Below, piece after piece: positions 16,523 through 26,193 of a stretch of DNA of 35,577 bases (positions are counted from its first letter, which is position 1; the number at the start of each line of letters is the position of its first letter). The position numbers and the translations under genes are program-made. The stretch comes from Gammaproteobacteria bacterium (GTDB lineage Bacteria; Pseudomonadota; Gammaproteobacteria; Chromatiales; Chromatiaceae). Location of the stretch: NCBI GenBank assembly GCA_024275295.1, contig JAJRZI010000002.1:1-35577 (forward strand), read 5' to 3'. The notes under the pieces are model-generated. The model was not told the origin of the DNA. It saw only the letters and a program-made list of their open reading frames with translations, and did no database searches.

Positions 16523-17521
16523 CTATTTCTTCAATTGGTATCTGCGCACTGCTTTGCGATGTTCTGCCAGCGTTTCTGAAAATTGATGGCTACCATCCCC
16601 CCGGGCAACAAAATAGAGCGTGGAACCCGCTGCCGGGTGTAGCGCCGCTATTATGGCATCGGCGCCAGGCATCGCAATGGGTGTGGGTGGTAAACCATGA
16701 TTGGTATAGGTGTTATAGGGCGTTTTTGTTTTTAGATCACGCCGTCGAAGATTGCCATCAAAGGCGTCACCCATCCCATAGATCACTGTCGGATCGGTCT
16801 GCAGCCTCATTTTCTTCTGTAACCGTCGGATAAACACCCCTGCAATTTCCGGTCGTTCCTGAGAAAGCCCGGTCTCACGCTCTACAATGGAGGCCAGGAT
16901 CAGGGCATCATAGGGAGTGGCTAGAGGCAATCCGGCATCACGCCGCTCCCACTCAAATTGAAGGAATCGATCCATTGCATTGTAGGCTCGCTGCAGGAAT
17001 GATACATCCGTTGTTCCTCTGGGAAAGTGGTAGGTATCAGGAAAGAAACGCCCTTCGGGATATTCACCTGCATGGCCTATTCGCTGCATAATCTCATCAT
17101 CTGACAGACCATACAGGGTATGGCTCAGTGCATTATCTTGGTTTATTGCATCCATGACCTGGCGAAATGTCCAGCCTTCCACCAATGTCAATGTGTGACT
17201 GATAACCTTGCCCGCAACCATGAGGCTCAACACATCGCGTGGTGACATGCCCGCAGCAAAAAGGTACTCCCCTGCCTTGAGTTGACTGGCCTGGCCTTCC
17301 CAACGCGCCAATATCCGCATATAGCGTTCATTATCCAGCACACCCACTGCCTTAAGATCAGCGGCCAATCTGTTGACCGAACTACCTGGTTCAAGAACAT
17401 ATTGAATGCCCTGTTCAGGGAGTTCAAGTGGTGAATCCGCAAAATGGCGAAAATCCATTGCCAGCCAGGCAAACAGAAGACTGGATATGATGATCAGCAT
17501 TCCAAGCAGGCGGTGGGACAT
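16523..17521 (-). CDS. mltG: Endolytic murein transglycosylase MltG
   Basis: 332-aa inner-membrane protein that cleaves nascent glycan strands and so sets their length. A single N-terminal membrane helix (about 5-22) anchors a periplasmic part with a LysM-like subdomain (about 40-105) and the YceG catalytic domain. The catalytic glutamate lies in ASIVERETGL (E214), followed by FIRRLQKKMRLQTDPTVIYG and the NTYTNHGLPPTPIAMPG motif. Its ATG begins one base after the pabC stop. Confidence 0.96.
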   Translation of the reverse strand: MSHRLLGMLIIISSLLFAWLAMDFRHFADSPLELPEQGIQYVLEPGSSVNRLAADLKAVGVLDNERYMRILARWEGQASQLKAGEYLFAAGMSPRDVLSLMVAGKVISHTLTLVEGWTFRQVMDAINQDNALSHTLYGLSDDEIMQRIGHAGEYPEGRFFPDTYHFPRGTTDVSFLQRAYNAMDRFLQFEWERRDAGLPLATPYDALILASIVERETGLSQERPEIAGVFIRRLQKKMRLQTDPTVIYGMGDAFDGNLRRRDLKTKTPYNTYTNHGLPPTPIAMPGADAIIAALHPAAGSTLYFVARGDGSHQFSETLAEHRKAVRRYQLKK

Positions 17522-17522
17522 T

Positions 17523-18341
17523 TTAGTGGCAGCCGTTCATATATTCATTAACAGCCTGGAGCAATACAGAAGGGATCGGATCAAGGCTGAAGGTCTGACC
17601 GGAGAGTGCTCTTACAGGCAGGATACCAATCAATGAATTTGAGATAAACATCGCCTCAGCACCCTTTAAATCATCCAGACTGACATCCTTAACAGATACC
17701 GGAATATTCAGTCTACCGGCAAGCTCGACAATCAGCTCTCGCATGATGCCCGCAACACCACATCGGCTCAGATCTGGTGTAATAAGGGCACCCTTTTTGA
17801 TCAAAAAGAGGTTACTCATTGTTCCTTCAATAACACGCCCATCACTGTCCAGCATCAGGCCTTCAAAAACAGCGGCATCACTCCATTCCGAGCGCGCCAG
17901 CACCTGTTCCAGTCGGTTGAGATGTTTCAGTTGTGCAAGTGTTGGGTTGACTCCCAGGCAGGTTGAACAAACACGTATCAAAATGCCTTTTTCCCAGTAA
18001 TCATCTGGGTAATCAGGCCAGGGAGTACAGTAGATTATCCTGCTAGGTCGCGTATCTTCTGGTGCGCGGTACCCTCGCCCCCCAGAACCGCGAGTCACTA
18101 TTATTTTAAGTACGCCCCTTTGATGATCCTTGATGACAGCTTTGGCTTCAGCCAGCAACTCAGCAGACTCAGGTGCTGTAATGCCAAGTCGTTTACAGCC
18201 AGCCTGCAACCGCCGGATATGTCGCCCCCATAAACAGGGCTGCCCATCTATTACGGCAATCGTTTCAAACAGGCCATCACCATACTGGATACCACGATCC
18301 AATGCAGAAAGCTGATCTGTTTGTACACCATTGATGAGCAA
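17523..18341 (-). CDS. pabC: Aminodeoxychorismate lyase
   Basis: 272-aa PLP enzyme of fold type IV converting 4-amino-4-deoxychorismate to p-aminobenzoate and pyruvate for folate synthesis. It starts INGVQTDQLSALDRGIQYGDGLFET, typical of the family. The PLP lysine is K139 in LKHLNRLEQVLAR. The C-terminal cofactor-phosphate region is EGTMSNLFLI and GVAGIMRELI. The start is a TTG at 18341 with GAGG 7 nt upstream; no ATG exists nearby in frame. The fabF terminator ends immediately before that ribosome binding site, so pabC expression depends on read-through or on a promoter not recognised here. Confidence 0.93.
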   Translation of the reverse strand: MLINGVQTDQLSALDRGIQYGDGLFETIAVIDGQPCLWGRHIRRLQAGCKRLGITAPESAELLAEAKAVIKDHQRGVLKIIVTRGSGGRGYRAPEDTRPSRIIYCTPWPDYPDDYWEKGILIRVCSTCLGVNPTLAQLKHLNRLEQVLARSEWSDAAVFEGLMLDSDGRVIEGTMSNLFLIKKGALITPDLSRCGVAGIMRELIVELAGRLNIPVSVKDVSLDDLKGAEAMFISNSLIGILPVRALSGQTFSLDPIPSVLLQAVNEYMNGCH

Positions 18342-18356
18342 ATTGATTCCTCAAAA

Positions 18357-18388
18357 CAAAAGGCGCCCTGCAAGCAGGGCGCCTTTTG
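18357..18388 (-). terminator. Strong hairpin terminator between fabF and pabC
   Basis: A 14-bp perfect stem, CAAAAGGCGCCCTG (18357-18370) with CAGGGCGCCTTTTG (18375-18388), has loop CAAG. On the minus strand TTTTGTTTT follows. The pabC ribosome binding site begins directly after it. Confidence 0.85.
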
Positions 18389-18411
18389 TAGGGCAAAGAG
18401 CTGTGCCAGCG

Positions 18412-19656
18412 TTATCCTGTATAACGACGGAAAGCCAGTGTGCCGTTTGTACCGCCAAAACCGAAAGAGTTGGATATAGCCACATCCATCTTCATCTCTC
18501 TGGCAGTGTTGGGTACAAAATCCAGGTCACAGGCAGGATCCTGGTTTTCCAGGTTAATGGTGGGCGGCGCCACCTGATCCCTAAGTGCAAGGATGGTAAA
18601 CACCGCTTCGGCACCACCGGCCGCACCCAGCATGTGTCCCGTCATCGATTTTGTAGAGCTAACACACAGTTTGTGGGCATGCTCGCCAAAGGCTGCCTTA
18701 ACCGCCTGGGTCTCGGCAAGATCACCGGCTGGTGTAGATGTACCATGGGCATTGATATAATCCACCTCATCAACATTGATGCCCGCATCCTGCAGAGCCA
18801 AGCGCATGCACTGGCTTGCGCCTTCACCGTTAGGTGAGGGTGATGTCATGTGGTATGCATCTGAGTTCATACCAACACCAATGAGTTCGGCATAGATTGT
18901 AGCACCGCGTTTTTTCGCACACTCCAGCTCTTCCAGCACTACGATTCCAGCACCGTCACTCAGCACGAAACCATCGCGGTCTCTGTCCCATGGACGGCTG
19001 GCGCCTTGAGGGTCATCATTGCGCGTTGAGAGTGCACGAGCCGCAGCAAAGCCACCCAGCCCGGTGGGTGATGTCGCCATCTCGGCGCCACCGGCAACCA
19101 TAGCATCAACACTGCCGTGACGAATCATGCGTGCTGCCTCAGCAATATTATGGGAACCCGTGCTACAGGCCGATACAATGGAGTAATTTGGCCCTTTCAA
19201 TCCATGCATAATGGAGATGTTGCCCGCTACCATATTGATGATATTGCTTGGAACAAAAAAGGGCGAAATCTTGCGTGGGCCGCCTTTTAAGTAATCGCCA
19301 TAGCTGTTCTCAATACCCGTTATGCCACCAATACCAGAACCCACAGCAACACCAATGCGATGCGCATTCTCTTCCGTCACCTCCAGACCCGCATCCTTAA
19401 TGGCCTGACACCCAGCCGCTATACCATAATGGATAAATTTATCCATCTTTCGGGCTTCCTTCTTGGTGATGTAATCGGTGATTTCAAAACCGTAGATTGG
19501 GCCACCAAAATGGGTGCTAAATGGTTCTATATCAAGGTGGGTAATTGGCTGTATGCCACTTTTACCAGCGAGGACATTCTCCCAGGATGTTTCCACGCTG
19601 AGACCAACGGGCGCAATCATACCTAGCCCCGTTACAACAACCCTTCTGTCAGACAT
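18412..19656 (-). CDS. fabF: 3-oxoacyl-[acyl-carrier-protein] synthase II
   Basis: 414-aa condensing enzyme that elongates acyl-ACP with malonyl-ACP in type II fatty acid synthesis and is needed for the cis-vaccenate step. The catalytic triad is visible: C164 in [10 protein letters not shown]304 in [11 protein letters not shown] and H341 in [19 protein letters not shown]. Length and termini are standard. It follows acpP after a 253-bp gap that holds paired sequences, and is closed by the strong terminator at 18357-18388. Confidence 0.97.
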   Translation of the reverse strand: MSDRRVVVTGLGMIAPVGLSVETSWENVLAGKSGIQPITHLDIEPFSTHFGGPIYGFEITDYITKKEARKMDKFIHYGIAAGCQAIKDAGLEVTEENAHRIGVAVGSGIGGITGIENSYGDYLKGGPRKISPFFVPSNIINMVAGNISIMHGLKGPNYSIVSACSTGSHNIAEAARMIRHGSVDAMVAGGAEMATSPTGLGGFAAARALSTRNDDPQGASRPWDRDRDGFVLSDGAGIVVLEELECAKKRGATIYAELIGVGMNSDAYHMTSPSPNGEGASQCMRLALQDAGINVDEVDYINAHGTSTPAGDLAETQAVKAAFGEHAHKLCVSSTKSMTGHMLGAAGGAEAVFTILALRDQVAPPTINLENQDPACDLDFVPNTAREMKMDVAISNSFGFGGTNGTLAFRRYTG

Positions 19657-19766
19657 ACAATGCCCTCTCTAGTTTCTCAATCAAATTCATAAGGCGCACC
19701 CGGCTCCAGCTTCAGCACTTTAATCTACTACCTATTCGAATAAGACAGTAAAAGCCAAAGCATTCA

Positions 19767-19823
19767 GTGGCCTGCTTTATCAGACAGCCGCTTTTTTACT
19801 TACAAAGCAAAAAAGCAGGCCAC
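19767..19823 (-). promoter_or_regulatory. Structured acpP-fabF intergenic element (terminator/attenuator candidate)
   Basis: GTGGCCTGCTTT (19767-19778) and AAAGCAGGCCAC (19812-19823) form a 12-bp perfect stem. Within the loop, GCTTTTTT (19790-19797) can instead pair with AAAAAAGC (19809-19816), which overlaps the right arm, so the two structures exclude each other. On the minus strand the 5' arm runs into a T6 tract. Such a layout could reduce transcription between the highly expressed acpP and fabF. Confidence 0.5.
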
Positions 19824-19909
19824 ATGCCATTTGGGCCAGAAAACCAGTTTACAACCAATCTATGGTTTTTCCTGATACCCTATTCCAACAATGGAGCAAA
19901 AACTAATAA

Positions 19910-20146
19910 TCAGCTTGAATGCTTGGTAACGTAATCAATAGCCTGCTGAACAGTGGTGATCTTCTCTGCATCTTCATCAGGAATCTCAGTTTCAAACGTC
20001 TCTTCAAGCGCCATAACCAACTCTACTGTATCGAGTGAGTCTGCACCCAAGTCATCAACAAATGAAGCATCCAGGGTTACTTCTTCTTCTTTAACACCCA
20101 ATTGCTCAACAACTGTTTCTCTAACCCGTTCTTCGATAGTGCTCAT
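19910..20146 (-). CDS. acpP: Acyl carrier protein
   Basis: 78-aa acidic carrier that holds growing acyl chains on a 4'-phosphopantetheine arm. The modified serine is S37 in the [18 protein letters not shown] motif. Size, acidity and helix pattern are those of standard AcpP. GAGG lies about 11 nt before the ATG. It sits between fabG and fabF as in E. coli, separated from fabG by 186 bp of AT-rich DNA that could hold its own promoter, though no clear hexamer pair was found. Confidence 0.98.
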   Translation of the reverse strand: MSTIEERVRETVVEQLGVKEEEVTLDASFVDDLGADSLDTVELVMALEETFETEIPDEDAEKITTVQQAIDYVTKHSS

Positions 20147-20332
20147 ATTCTTTCAATCCTCTGGATGAATGGACGGCCCAACCTGTACCGCTGGGCTATT
20201 TTAGTAACAAATTCGAAAAGATAAAAGCACAACATGCTTTCTGCCTCTTTTCTTGGTTTTTTATTTAATCACTTTATTTTCATAAAGTTAAAGCAAACAA
20301 CTAATGCTCTAAGTTATCTTAGCCTTAGAAAA

Positions 20333-21073
20333 CTACCCCATATACATTCCACCATTGACGTGAATCGTTTCTCCGGTGATGTATGAGGCGTTTGATGAAG
20401 CTAAAAATATTACAGCATTTGCAATCTCTTCAGGGGCACCCAAACGTGCCAGCGGTATCCCCGCGAGCAAGGCATCCCGCTGCTCTTCTGGTAGCTCTTT
20501 TGTCATATCTGTATCAATAAAACCAGGAGCAACGGCATTTACTGTGATACCACGAACACCCACTTCACGTGCTAAAGATTTTGTGAAACCTATCATTCCG
20601 GCCTTTGCCGCGCAATAATTGACCTGACCAGGATTGCCTGTAGAACCAACCACCGATGCGATATTGATTATCCGCCCGCATCTTGCTTTCATCATGCCAC
20701 GCAAACAGGCTTTAGAGAGGCGATAAATAGAGGTCAGATTGGTATCTATAATAGATTGCCATTCATCTTCTTTCATGCGCATCAACAGGTTATCACGTGT
20801 AATACCTGCATTATTAACCAAAATAGTTGGCGCAGAATAGTGCTCTTTAATAAATTTCATTGCCGCATCAACAGAGTCCTGATCAGCAACATTCAGCTGC
20901 AGCCCTACACCTTTTATCCCTGCAGCAGCAAATCGTTCACTTATAGCATCAGCACCCGCTTCTGTAGTTGCTGTACCAATGACAGTGGCACCTTCTCTAC
21001 CCAGACCTTCGGCAATCGCCCGGCCAATACCACGACTGGCCCCTGTCACGAAAGCAATTTCATTATTAAGCAT
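20333..21073 (-). CDS. fabG: 3-oxoacyl-[acyl-carrier-protein] reductase
   Basis: 246-aa short-chain dehydrogenase reducing 3-oxoacyl-ACP with NADPH. It has the GASRGIG cofactor motif (11-17), NNAG (87-90) and the catalytic S140, Y153 and K157 (YCAAK). The C terminus ITGETIHVNGGMYMG is typical. I start at ATG 21073, which gives the family N terminus MLNNEIAFVTG, has GGAG 7 nt upstream and overlaps the fabD stop by 8 bp. A longer frame starting at 21127 would add 18 residues with no family counterpart. Confidence 0.97.
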   Translation of the reverse strand: MLNNEIAFVTGASRGIGRAIAEGLGREGATVIGTATTEAGADAISERFAAAGIKGVGLQLNVADQDSVDAAMKFIKEHYSAPTILVNNAGITRDNLLMRMKEDEWQSIIDTNLTSIYRLSKACLRGMMKARCGRIINIASVVGSTGNPGQVNYCAAKAGMIGFTKSLAREVGVRGITVNAVAPGFIDTDMTKELPEEQRDALLAGIPLARLGAPEEIANAVIFLASSNASYITGETIHVNGGMYMG

Positions 21074-22007
21074 TAATGGTCTCCATGGCTTTTTCCAGGC
21101 TGGCTGGGTCGAATACAGCCAAGCCACTCACTGTACGATCTATTCTTTTACACAGGCCGGCAAGCACCTTTCCAGGCCCAGCCTCAACGATATATTTAGT
21201 TTCATTTCCAGTCATCGTCTGAATAGTCTCCACCCAACGCACTGGACTATACAGCTGCTTGGCAAGTAATCCCCGGATATCATCCAGATCAGTGGCTTCA
21301 CCGACGGTAACATTATGAATAACAGGTATGGATGGCACTTTTATCTCAATATCTATCAAACGGGCAGCCAGTTTTTCTGCAGCAGGTTTCATCAAGGCAC
21401 AATGAGATGGAACACTGACGGGCAATGGCAAGGCGCGTTTAGCACCCGCCTCTTTGGCTAAAGCTACCATCCGATCCACTGCACTCTTATTCCCTGCCAC
21501 TACAACCTGGCCAGGAGAGTTGAAATTAACAGCCTCTACAACTTCAGACCCAGCAGCTTGCGCACATAACTCACGCACCTTATCATCATCCAGCCCCAGG
21601 ATTGCTGCCATGGCTCCCACGCCTTGTGGAACAGCCTCCTGCATCAAACGCCCACGTTCCGCTACCAGTTTTACCGCATCTGAAAAACTCAAGGAACCGG
21701 CTGCGACCAGCGCTGAATACTCACCCAGGCTATGTCCTGCCATAAGCGCAGGCTGTGAACCACCATGCTCACACCATATCCGCCAAACGGCAATGCCTGC
21801 AGCCAGCATGGCGGGTTGAGTATTATGTGTGAGATTAAGCGCTTCAGCTGGACCTTGCTGTGTCATTTTCCATAGATCAAAACCAAGCGCATCAGAGGCC
21901 TCCTGAAAGGTCTCTGAGACCAGGGGGAAGGCATCCGCCAAACCGGCCAACATAGCGACAGATTGTGAGCCCTGCCCAGGAAAAACAATATTAAATTTCA
22001 TAGCCAT
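21066..22007 (-). CDS. fabD: Malonyl-CoA:ACP transacylase
   Basis: 313-aa acyltransferase loading malonate from CoA onto ACP. It has the N-terminal FPGQGSQ motif, the nucleophile S93 in GHSLGEYSA and the general base H202 in VPSHCALM. A second in-frame ATG two codons later (22001) is an equally good start. It lies 4 bp after fabH and overlaps fabG. Confidence 0.97.
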   Translation of the reverse strand: MAMKFNIVFPGQGSQSVAMLAGLADAFPLVSETFQEASDALGFDLWKMTQQGPAEALNLTHNTQPAMLAAGIAVWRIWCEHGGSQPALMAGHSLGEYSALVAAGSLSFSDAVKLVAERGRLMQEAVPQGVGAMAAILGLDDDKVRELCAQAAGSEVVEAVNFNSPGQVVVAGNKSAVDRMVALAKEAGAKRALPLPVSVPSHCALMKPAAEKLAARLIDIEIKVPSIPVIHNVTVGEATDLDDIRGLLAKQLYSPVRWVETIQTMTGNETKYIVEAGPGKVLAGLCKRIDRTVSGLAVFDPASLEKAMETINA

Positions 22008-22011
22008 ATCT

Positions 22012-22980
22012 TTAATATTTCAGCAGTACAGAACCCCAGGTAAAACCGCCACCAAAGGCCTCCAGTAACAAGGTTTCCCCGCGTTTAATACGTCCACTTC
22101 GCACTGCTTCATCCAAAGCCAGTGGAACCGATGCGGCAGATGTATTGCCATGCTCATCTACGGTGACTACTACATGATCCATAGGCATGCGTAATTTTCT
22201 TGCTGTCGCTTTGATGATTCTTATATTCGCCTGATGTGGAATCAACCAGTCAATATCAGACTTATTCATTCCATTATGGCCAAGCGTTTCATCTACAATG
22301 CGGCCAAGCGTTGTGACCGCCATTTTAAAAACCTCATTGCCGCGCATCTCTATAAATGCACCTGCATCTGCAAGCTGGGACAGCCCACTAGATACACCGG
22401 CAGGAACCTGCAGCAGCTCCGCATATTTCCCATCAGCATGCAGATGACTGGATATAATCCCAGGTTCACTGCTGGCTTCCACTATTACCGCACCTGCGCC
22501 ATCACCAAACAGTACACAGGTATCACGGTCAGTCCAATCAACTATACGAGAGAGTGTCTCTGCACCAACAATCAATGCACAGCGCGCACTGCCGGTTCTA
22601 ATAAAGTTATCGGCAATGCCCAGCGCATAGACAAAACCTGTACATACCGCCTGCACATCAAATGCAGCACAACCACGAATACCCAACCGCTGCTGCAACA
22701 GGCAAGCCGTGCTGGGAAAAATCTGATCAGGCGTTGTGGTTGCAACAATCACCAAATCAATGTCGTGAGCCTCTTTACCCGCTGCACTCATTGCACGACG
22801 TGCAGCCTGTTCAGCCAGATCACAGGTTGTCTCATCATCTGCTGCAATATGACGTTTGCGTATGCCCGTACGATCTACAATCCACTCATCAGAGGTATCA
22901 ACCATCTCCTCCAAATCATGATTGGTCAGCACCTTCTCTGGAAGAAAGCCACCTGTGCCTGCTATACGTGTATATTTCAC
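22012..22980 (-). CDS. fabH: 3-oxoacyl-[acyl-carrier-protein] synthase III
   Basis: 322-aa initiating condensing enzyme that joins acetyl-CoA to malonyl-ACP. The catalytic residues are C113 in [13 protein letters not shown]249 in [10 protein letters not shown] and N279 in EHGNTSAAS. The start is a GTG at 22980 that overlaps the plsX stop (GTGA), showing translational coupling. Pseudomonas aeruginosa lacks fabH at this position; its presence here matches the E. coli-like order plsX-fabH-fabD-fabG. Confidence 0.97.
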   Translation of the reverse strand: MKYTRIAGTGGFLPEKVLTNHDLEEMVDTSDEWIVDRTGIRKRHIAADDETTCDLAEQAARRAMSAAGKEAHDIDLVIVATTTPDQIFPSTACLLQQRLGIRGCAAFDVQAVCTGFVYALGIADNFIRTGSARCALIVGAETLSRIVDWTDRDTCVLFGDGAGAVIVEASSEPGIISSHLHADGKYAELLQVPAGVSSGLSQLADAGAFIEMRGNEVFKMAVTTLGRIVDETLGHNGMNKSDIDWLIPHQANIRIIKATARKLRMPMDHVVVTVDEHGNTSAASVPLALDEAVRSGRIKRGETLLLEAFGGGFTWGSVLLKY

Positions 22981-23999
22981 TTGGACGCCATCGAATTCAG
23001 TTGCTCTTCGACTCGAGAGGCAATGCGGCGAGAGACATCACCCGCGACCTCTTTCTTGGCAAATTGCATGGCATTTTCAAAGGCTAATTGATCCGCACCA
23101 CCATGACTCTTAACCACAATGCCACGCAACCCGATCAGGCTTGCGCCATTATAGCGACGCGGGTCTATAAAGCAGCGGAAGTTTTTAAGAATGGGCAGTG
23201 TAATAAACCCTATCATTTTGGTAAGAAGATTCCGGTTAAATGACCGCTTCAGATAGTGGGTAATCATAGTGGCGACGCCTTCACAGCTTTTTAAAGATAC
23301 ATTGCCAACAAAGCCGTCAGTAACAACCACATCGGCACCTTCTTTATACACGGAGTCCCCTTCAACATATCCAATATAGTTTAGAGAGCTATTTTCCAGC
23401 TTCTCATGCGCCACCTTTACTTGCTCATTACCTTTGATCTCTTCATGACCAATATTGAGCAGTGCCACACGAGGCGCTTCAATATCTTCAACCGCAGCAA
23501 CCAATTCACTTCCCATAACCGCAAACTGAAACAGATGTTCCGCATTGCAATCTACATTTGCACCTAAATCCAGCATCCAGGTATGGCCCGCAATGGATGG
23601 CACGGAAGCGATAATTGCCGGCCTATCGACATAAGGCAACATTTTGAGCACAAAGCGCGCTGTAGCCATGAGTGCGCCTGTATTGCCAGCACTCACACAG
23701 GCATCTGCTGCCCCATCTTTAACCAGATTAATGGCCACACGCATAGATGAGTCTTTTTTGGTACGCAATACCTTGGAAGGAGAGTCATCCATTGCAACCT
23801 CTTCCGAGGCATGATGAACACGCAGGCGACCACCTGCATCTTCACCCTTTAGATGCAGTTTAATAACCTCTTCACGGCCAACAAGAATAAGATTTACATC
23901 AGGGTCATGCTTGAGAAAATTCAATGCAGCAGGAACAACAACCTCCGCACCAAAATCACCCCCCATAGCATCAAGCGAGATGGTTATCCGTTCTGTCAT
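22977..23999 (-). CDS. plsX: Phosphate acyltransferase PlsX
   Basis: 340-aa peripheral membrane enzyme that converts acyl-ACP to acyl-phosphate, the first step of the PlsX/PlsY route to phosphatidic acid. It begins [22 protein letters not shown] and contains [31 protein letters not shown] and [16 protein letters not shown], all diagnostic. The start ATG 23999 lies 70 bp after rpmF. Confidence 0.97.
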   Translation of the reverse strand: MTERITISLDAMGGDFGAEVVVPAALNFLKHDPDVNLILVGREEVIKLHLKGEDAGGRLRVHHASEEVAMDDSPSKVLRTKKDSSMRVAINLVKDGAADACVSAGNTGALMATARFVLKMLPYVDRPAIIASVPSIAGHTWMLDLGANVDCNAEHLFQFAVMGSELVAAVEDIEAPRVALLNIGHEEIKGNEQVKVAHEKLENSSLNYIGYVEGDSVYKEGADVVVTDGFVGNVSLKSCEGVATMITHYLKRSFNRNLLTKMIGFITLPILKNFRCFIDPRRYNGASLIGLRGIVVKSHGGADQLAFENAMQFAKKEVAGDVSRRIASRVEEQLNSMASK

Positions 24000-24069
24000 C
24001 TACAAAAAACCTCGGTCTAACAGAGCGGCAGTTGTGATGGATTCAAAATAGGCCAATGCACAGGGAGAA

Positions 24070-24249
24070 TTATTCGCCTTTCCCTTCAACGACCTTACGA
24101 CCGCGATAGAAACCATCTGCAGTAACATGATGACGCAAATGGGTCTCACCAGAAGTGGGGTCTACTGACAGGGTCTCAGCTGTAAGCGCATCATGTGAAC
24201 GACGCATACCACGCTTCGAAGGGGTCTTTCTGCTTTTTTGAACGGCCAT
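24070..24249 (-). CDS. rpmF: 50S ribosomal protein L32
   Basis: 59-aa basic ribosomal protein found by reading between yceD and plsX. It begins [20 protein letters not shown] and continues [20 protein letters not shown], ending [10 protein letters not shown], which matches L32 of gammaproteobacteria. The zinc-binding cysteines of some L32 forms are absent. AGGAG stands before the ATG. The yceD-rpmF-plsX order is highly conserved and links ribosome and membrane lipid synthesis. Confidence 0.97.
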   Translation of the reverse strand: MAVQKSRKTPSKRGMRRSHDALTAETLSVDPTSGETHLRHHVTADGFYRGRKVVEGKGE

Positions 24250-24279
24250 GGTTATAACTCCTAATAAAATTCTAAAAAA

Positions 24280-24804
24280 CTATTTCTGTTTCAGTTCAGC
24301 CAATATCGCAAATGGATTGGGGCGTTTGCCTGATGCTTCCAAATCAGCTGGCGGCGGCTCGGCCTCCTGATTTAAATCAGAACAACATTCGCCCGTTTTA
24401 TGCCGTGGAACCTGCGGCAGCGATAGCAATAGCTCATCCTCCACAATATCCAACAACCGGATACGCGGCTCATCAAGGAGCAAAGGATCATAATGTTCCG
24501 GTAGTCGCTCCGCCTCTTCAGCGCTTCTAATCAGTGCAATATTCAGCTGTGATTCGACTGAAACAGACATTGGAGAGAGGCAGCGCTGACACTCCAGGAC
24601 AAGGTCTGCTTTAACAAACCCCGTAATAGAAGCGCGCTTTCCACGATCTCTATCAAACACCAATCGCAGCTCAACCTCACCTTCAGCATCTGAAACAGCC
24701 TCTGCCAAGCGAGGGAGATCAACAATAGCAGCACACCCGGAAAAAACCTTTCCCAGATCTGCCATACGCCATGGATCTACAAAATCAGGCAAGCGTGAGG
24801 ACAT
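24280..24804 (-). CDS. yceD: 23S rRNA accumulation protein YceD (DUF177)
   Basis: 174-aa protein of the DUF177 family, reported to help 23S rRNA processing or accumulation. The conserved CxxC sits in LECQRCLSPM (C72, C75), followed by VEDELLLSLPQVPRH and the C-terminal RPNPFAILAELK. The N terminus SSRLPDFVDPWRMADLG aligns with E. coli YceD, so the ATG at 24804 is supported. No Shine-Dalgarno sequence precedes it, and the promoter lies so close that the message would have only about 3 nt of leader. First gene of the yceD-rpmF-plsX-fab transcript. Confidence 0.93.
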   Translation of the reverse strand: MSSRLPDFVDPWRMADLGKVFSGCAAIVDLPRLAEAVSDAEGEVELRLVFDRDRGKRASITGFVKADLVLECQRCLSPMSVSVESQLNIALIRSAEEAERLPEHYDPLLLDEPRIRLLDIVEDELLLSLPQVPRHKTGECCSDLNQEAEPPPADLEASGKRPNPFAILAELKQK

Positions 24805-24813
24805 AAGCGCGGG

Positions 24814-24842
24814 ATGATATTACGCAACGACAAAACTGTCAA
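24814..24842 (-). promoter_or_regulatory. Near-consensus sigma-70 promoter of the yceD-rpmF-plsX-fab operon
   Basis: On the minus strand TTGACA (24837-24842), a 17-bp spacer and TATCAT (24814-24819). The -35 is perfect and the -10 differs at one base. Predicted transcription start is near 24807, three bases before the yceD ATG, which implies a nearly leaderless mRNA. Confidence 0.75.
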
Positions 24843-24889
24843 AAAATTCAAGCAGGTTCGCGGAGTTAGCTAGCGCAGAATACCAGCTC

Positions 24890-26188
24890 CTACTGCCCAC
24901 CAACCACAGCCAACAACACACCTGCAGCAACTGCAGAGCCAATAACACCGGCCACATTAGGACCCATCGCATGCATCAGCAGAAAGTTATGGTGATTAGT
25001 TTCTAACCCAACTTTATTGACAACACGGGCAGCCATTGGCACGGCAGAAACGCCTGCCGCCCCAATCAATGGGTTGACCTTGCCACCACTATATTTGTGC
25101 ATTGCCTTACCCATCAGCAGTCCCGCAGCAGTACCCACACTGAAGGCAAAGGCCCCGAGCGCCAGGATACCCAGTGTCTCTACTGAAAGGAATTTGTCTG
25201 CTGATAGTTTGGAACCAACAGAGAGTCCCAAAAATATGGTGACAACATTGATAATCTCATTTTGCGCTGCATTACTCAGCCGCTCAACCACCCCTGACTC
25301 ACGCAGCAGGTTGCCAAACATAAGCATACCGATCAATGGCGCAGCGGATGGCAGAAAGATAATACAGAGCACAAGCACTGAAAAAGGGAACAGAACCTTT
25401 TCAAGTTTGCTCACCGGGCGCAGCTGCTGCATCACCACACCACGTTCTGCCTCACTGGTCAAGGCGCGCATAATGGGCGGCTGGATGATAGGCACCAACG
25501 CCATGTACGAATAGGCTGCTACAGCAATTGCACCCAGGAGATCCGGGGCCAGGCGTGATGCCAAAAAGATCGCCGTTGGGCCATCTGCGCCACCGATGAT
25601 TGCAATGGCTGAGGCATCCGCCAGGGTAAAATCAAAACCCGGAACCAGATTGAGGGCCAAAGCGCCCAGCAGGGTCAAAAAGATACCAAACTGCGCCGCA
25701 GCACCCAGCAACAGCATGGAGGGCATGGCAATCAATGCACCAAAATCTGTCAGGGCACCAACCCCCATAAAGATCAGCAAAGGCGCGACACCATTGGCAA
25801 CTGATGCGCTATAGAACAGGTATAACATGCCTGGCTCATAGCCCAGATCACCCGCAAGCCATTCACCGGCGGCATGGGCTTTGCCGCTGGCACCCTTCCA
25901 TGCTTCAGCCACCTGATCAATCGGCACGCCCAATGATTTTGCCAGCATCGCCAGATGCTCCGGGTTGCTTGAATGCAGAAGCTGATCGACCGCACTCTCC
26001 GCCAGACCCGCTGCCGGGATATTGGCCAGAACGGCACCAAAGCCAATCGGCAGCAACAGCAAAGGCTCAAACTGCTTTACAATGGCCAGATAGATGAGCA
26101 GGCAGCCCACCAACATCATGACAAGCTGACCCGCTGAGAAATTAGCAATCCCGGTGGAGTGCCAGAGCGATGCAAATCCAATATCCAT
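24890..26188 (-). CDS. oadB: Sodium-translocating decarboxylase, beta subunit (OadB)
   Basis: 432-aa integral membrane subunit that couples decarboxylation of carboxybiotin to export of Na+. Many hydrophobic helices are seen, with the conserved Asp-containing segment [19 protein letters not shown], the helix [16 protein letters not shown] and the C-terminal [16 protein letters not shown] and [23 protein letters not shown]. These match OadB/GcdB/MmdB. The residues about 80-115 ([28 protein letters not shown]) form a polar insertion between the first helices. It follows oadA by 5 bp. There is no terminator before yceD, so read-through into the lipid operon is possible. Confidence 0.93.
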   Translation of the reverse strand: MDIGFASLWHSTGIANFSAGQLVMMLVGCLLIYLAIVKQFEPLLLLPIGFGAVLANIPAAGLAESAVDQLLHSSNPEHLAMLAKSLGVPIDQVAEAWKGASGKAHAAGEWLAGDLGYEPGMLYLFYSASVANGVAPLLIFMGVGALTDFGALIAMPSMLLLGAAAQFGIFLTLLGALALNLVPGFDFTLADASAIAIIGGADGPTAIFLASRLAPDLLGAIAVAAYSYMALVPIIQPPIMRALTSEAERGVVMQQLRPVSKLEKVLFPFSVLVLCIIFLPSAAPLIGMLMFGNLLRESGVVERLSNAAQNEIINVVTIFLGLSVGSKLSADKFLSVETLGILALGAFAFSVGTAAGLLMGKAMHKYSGGKVNPLIGAAGVSAVPMAARVVNKVGLETNHHNFLLMHAMGPNVAGVIGSAVAAGVLLAVVGGQ

Positions 26189-26193
26189 AATGG

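Noticed and set aside
22234-23091. 285-codon frame antisense to fabH and plsX
   Set aside because: Cys/His/Arg-rich translation without domain; both genes on the opposite strand are certain.
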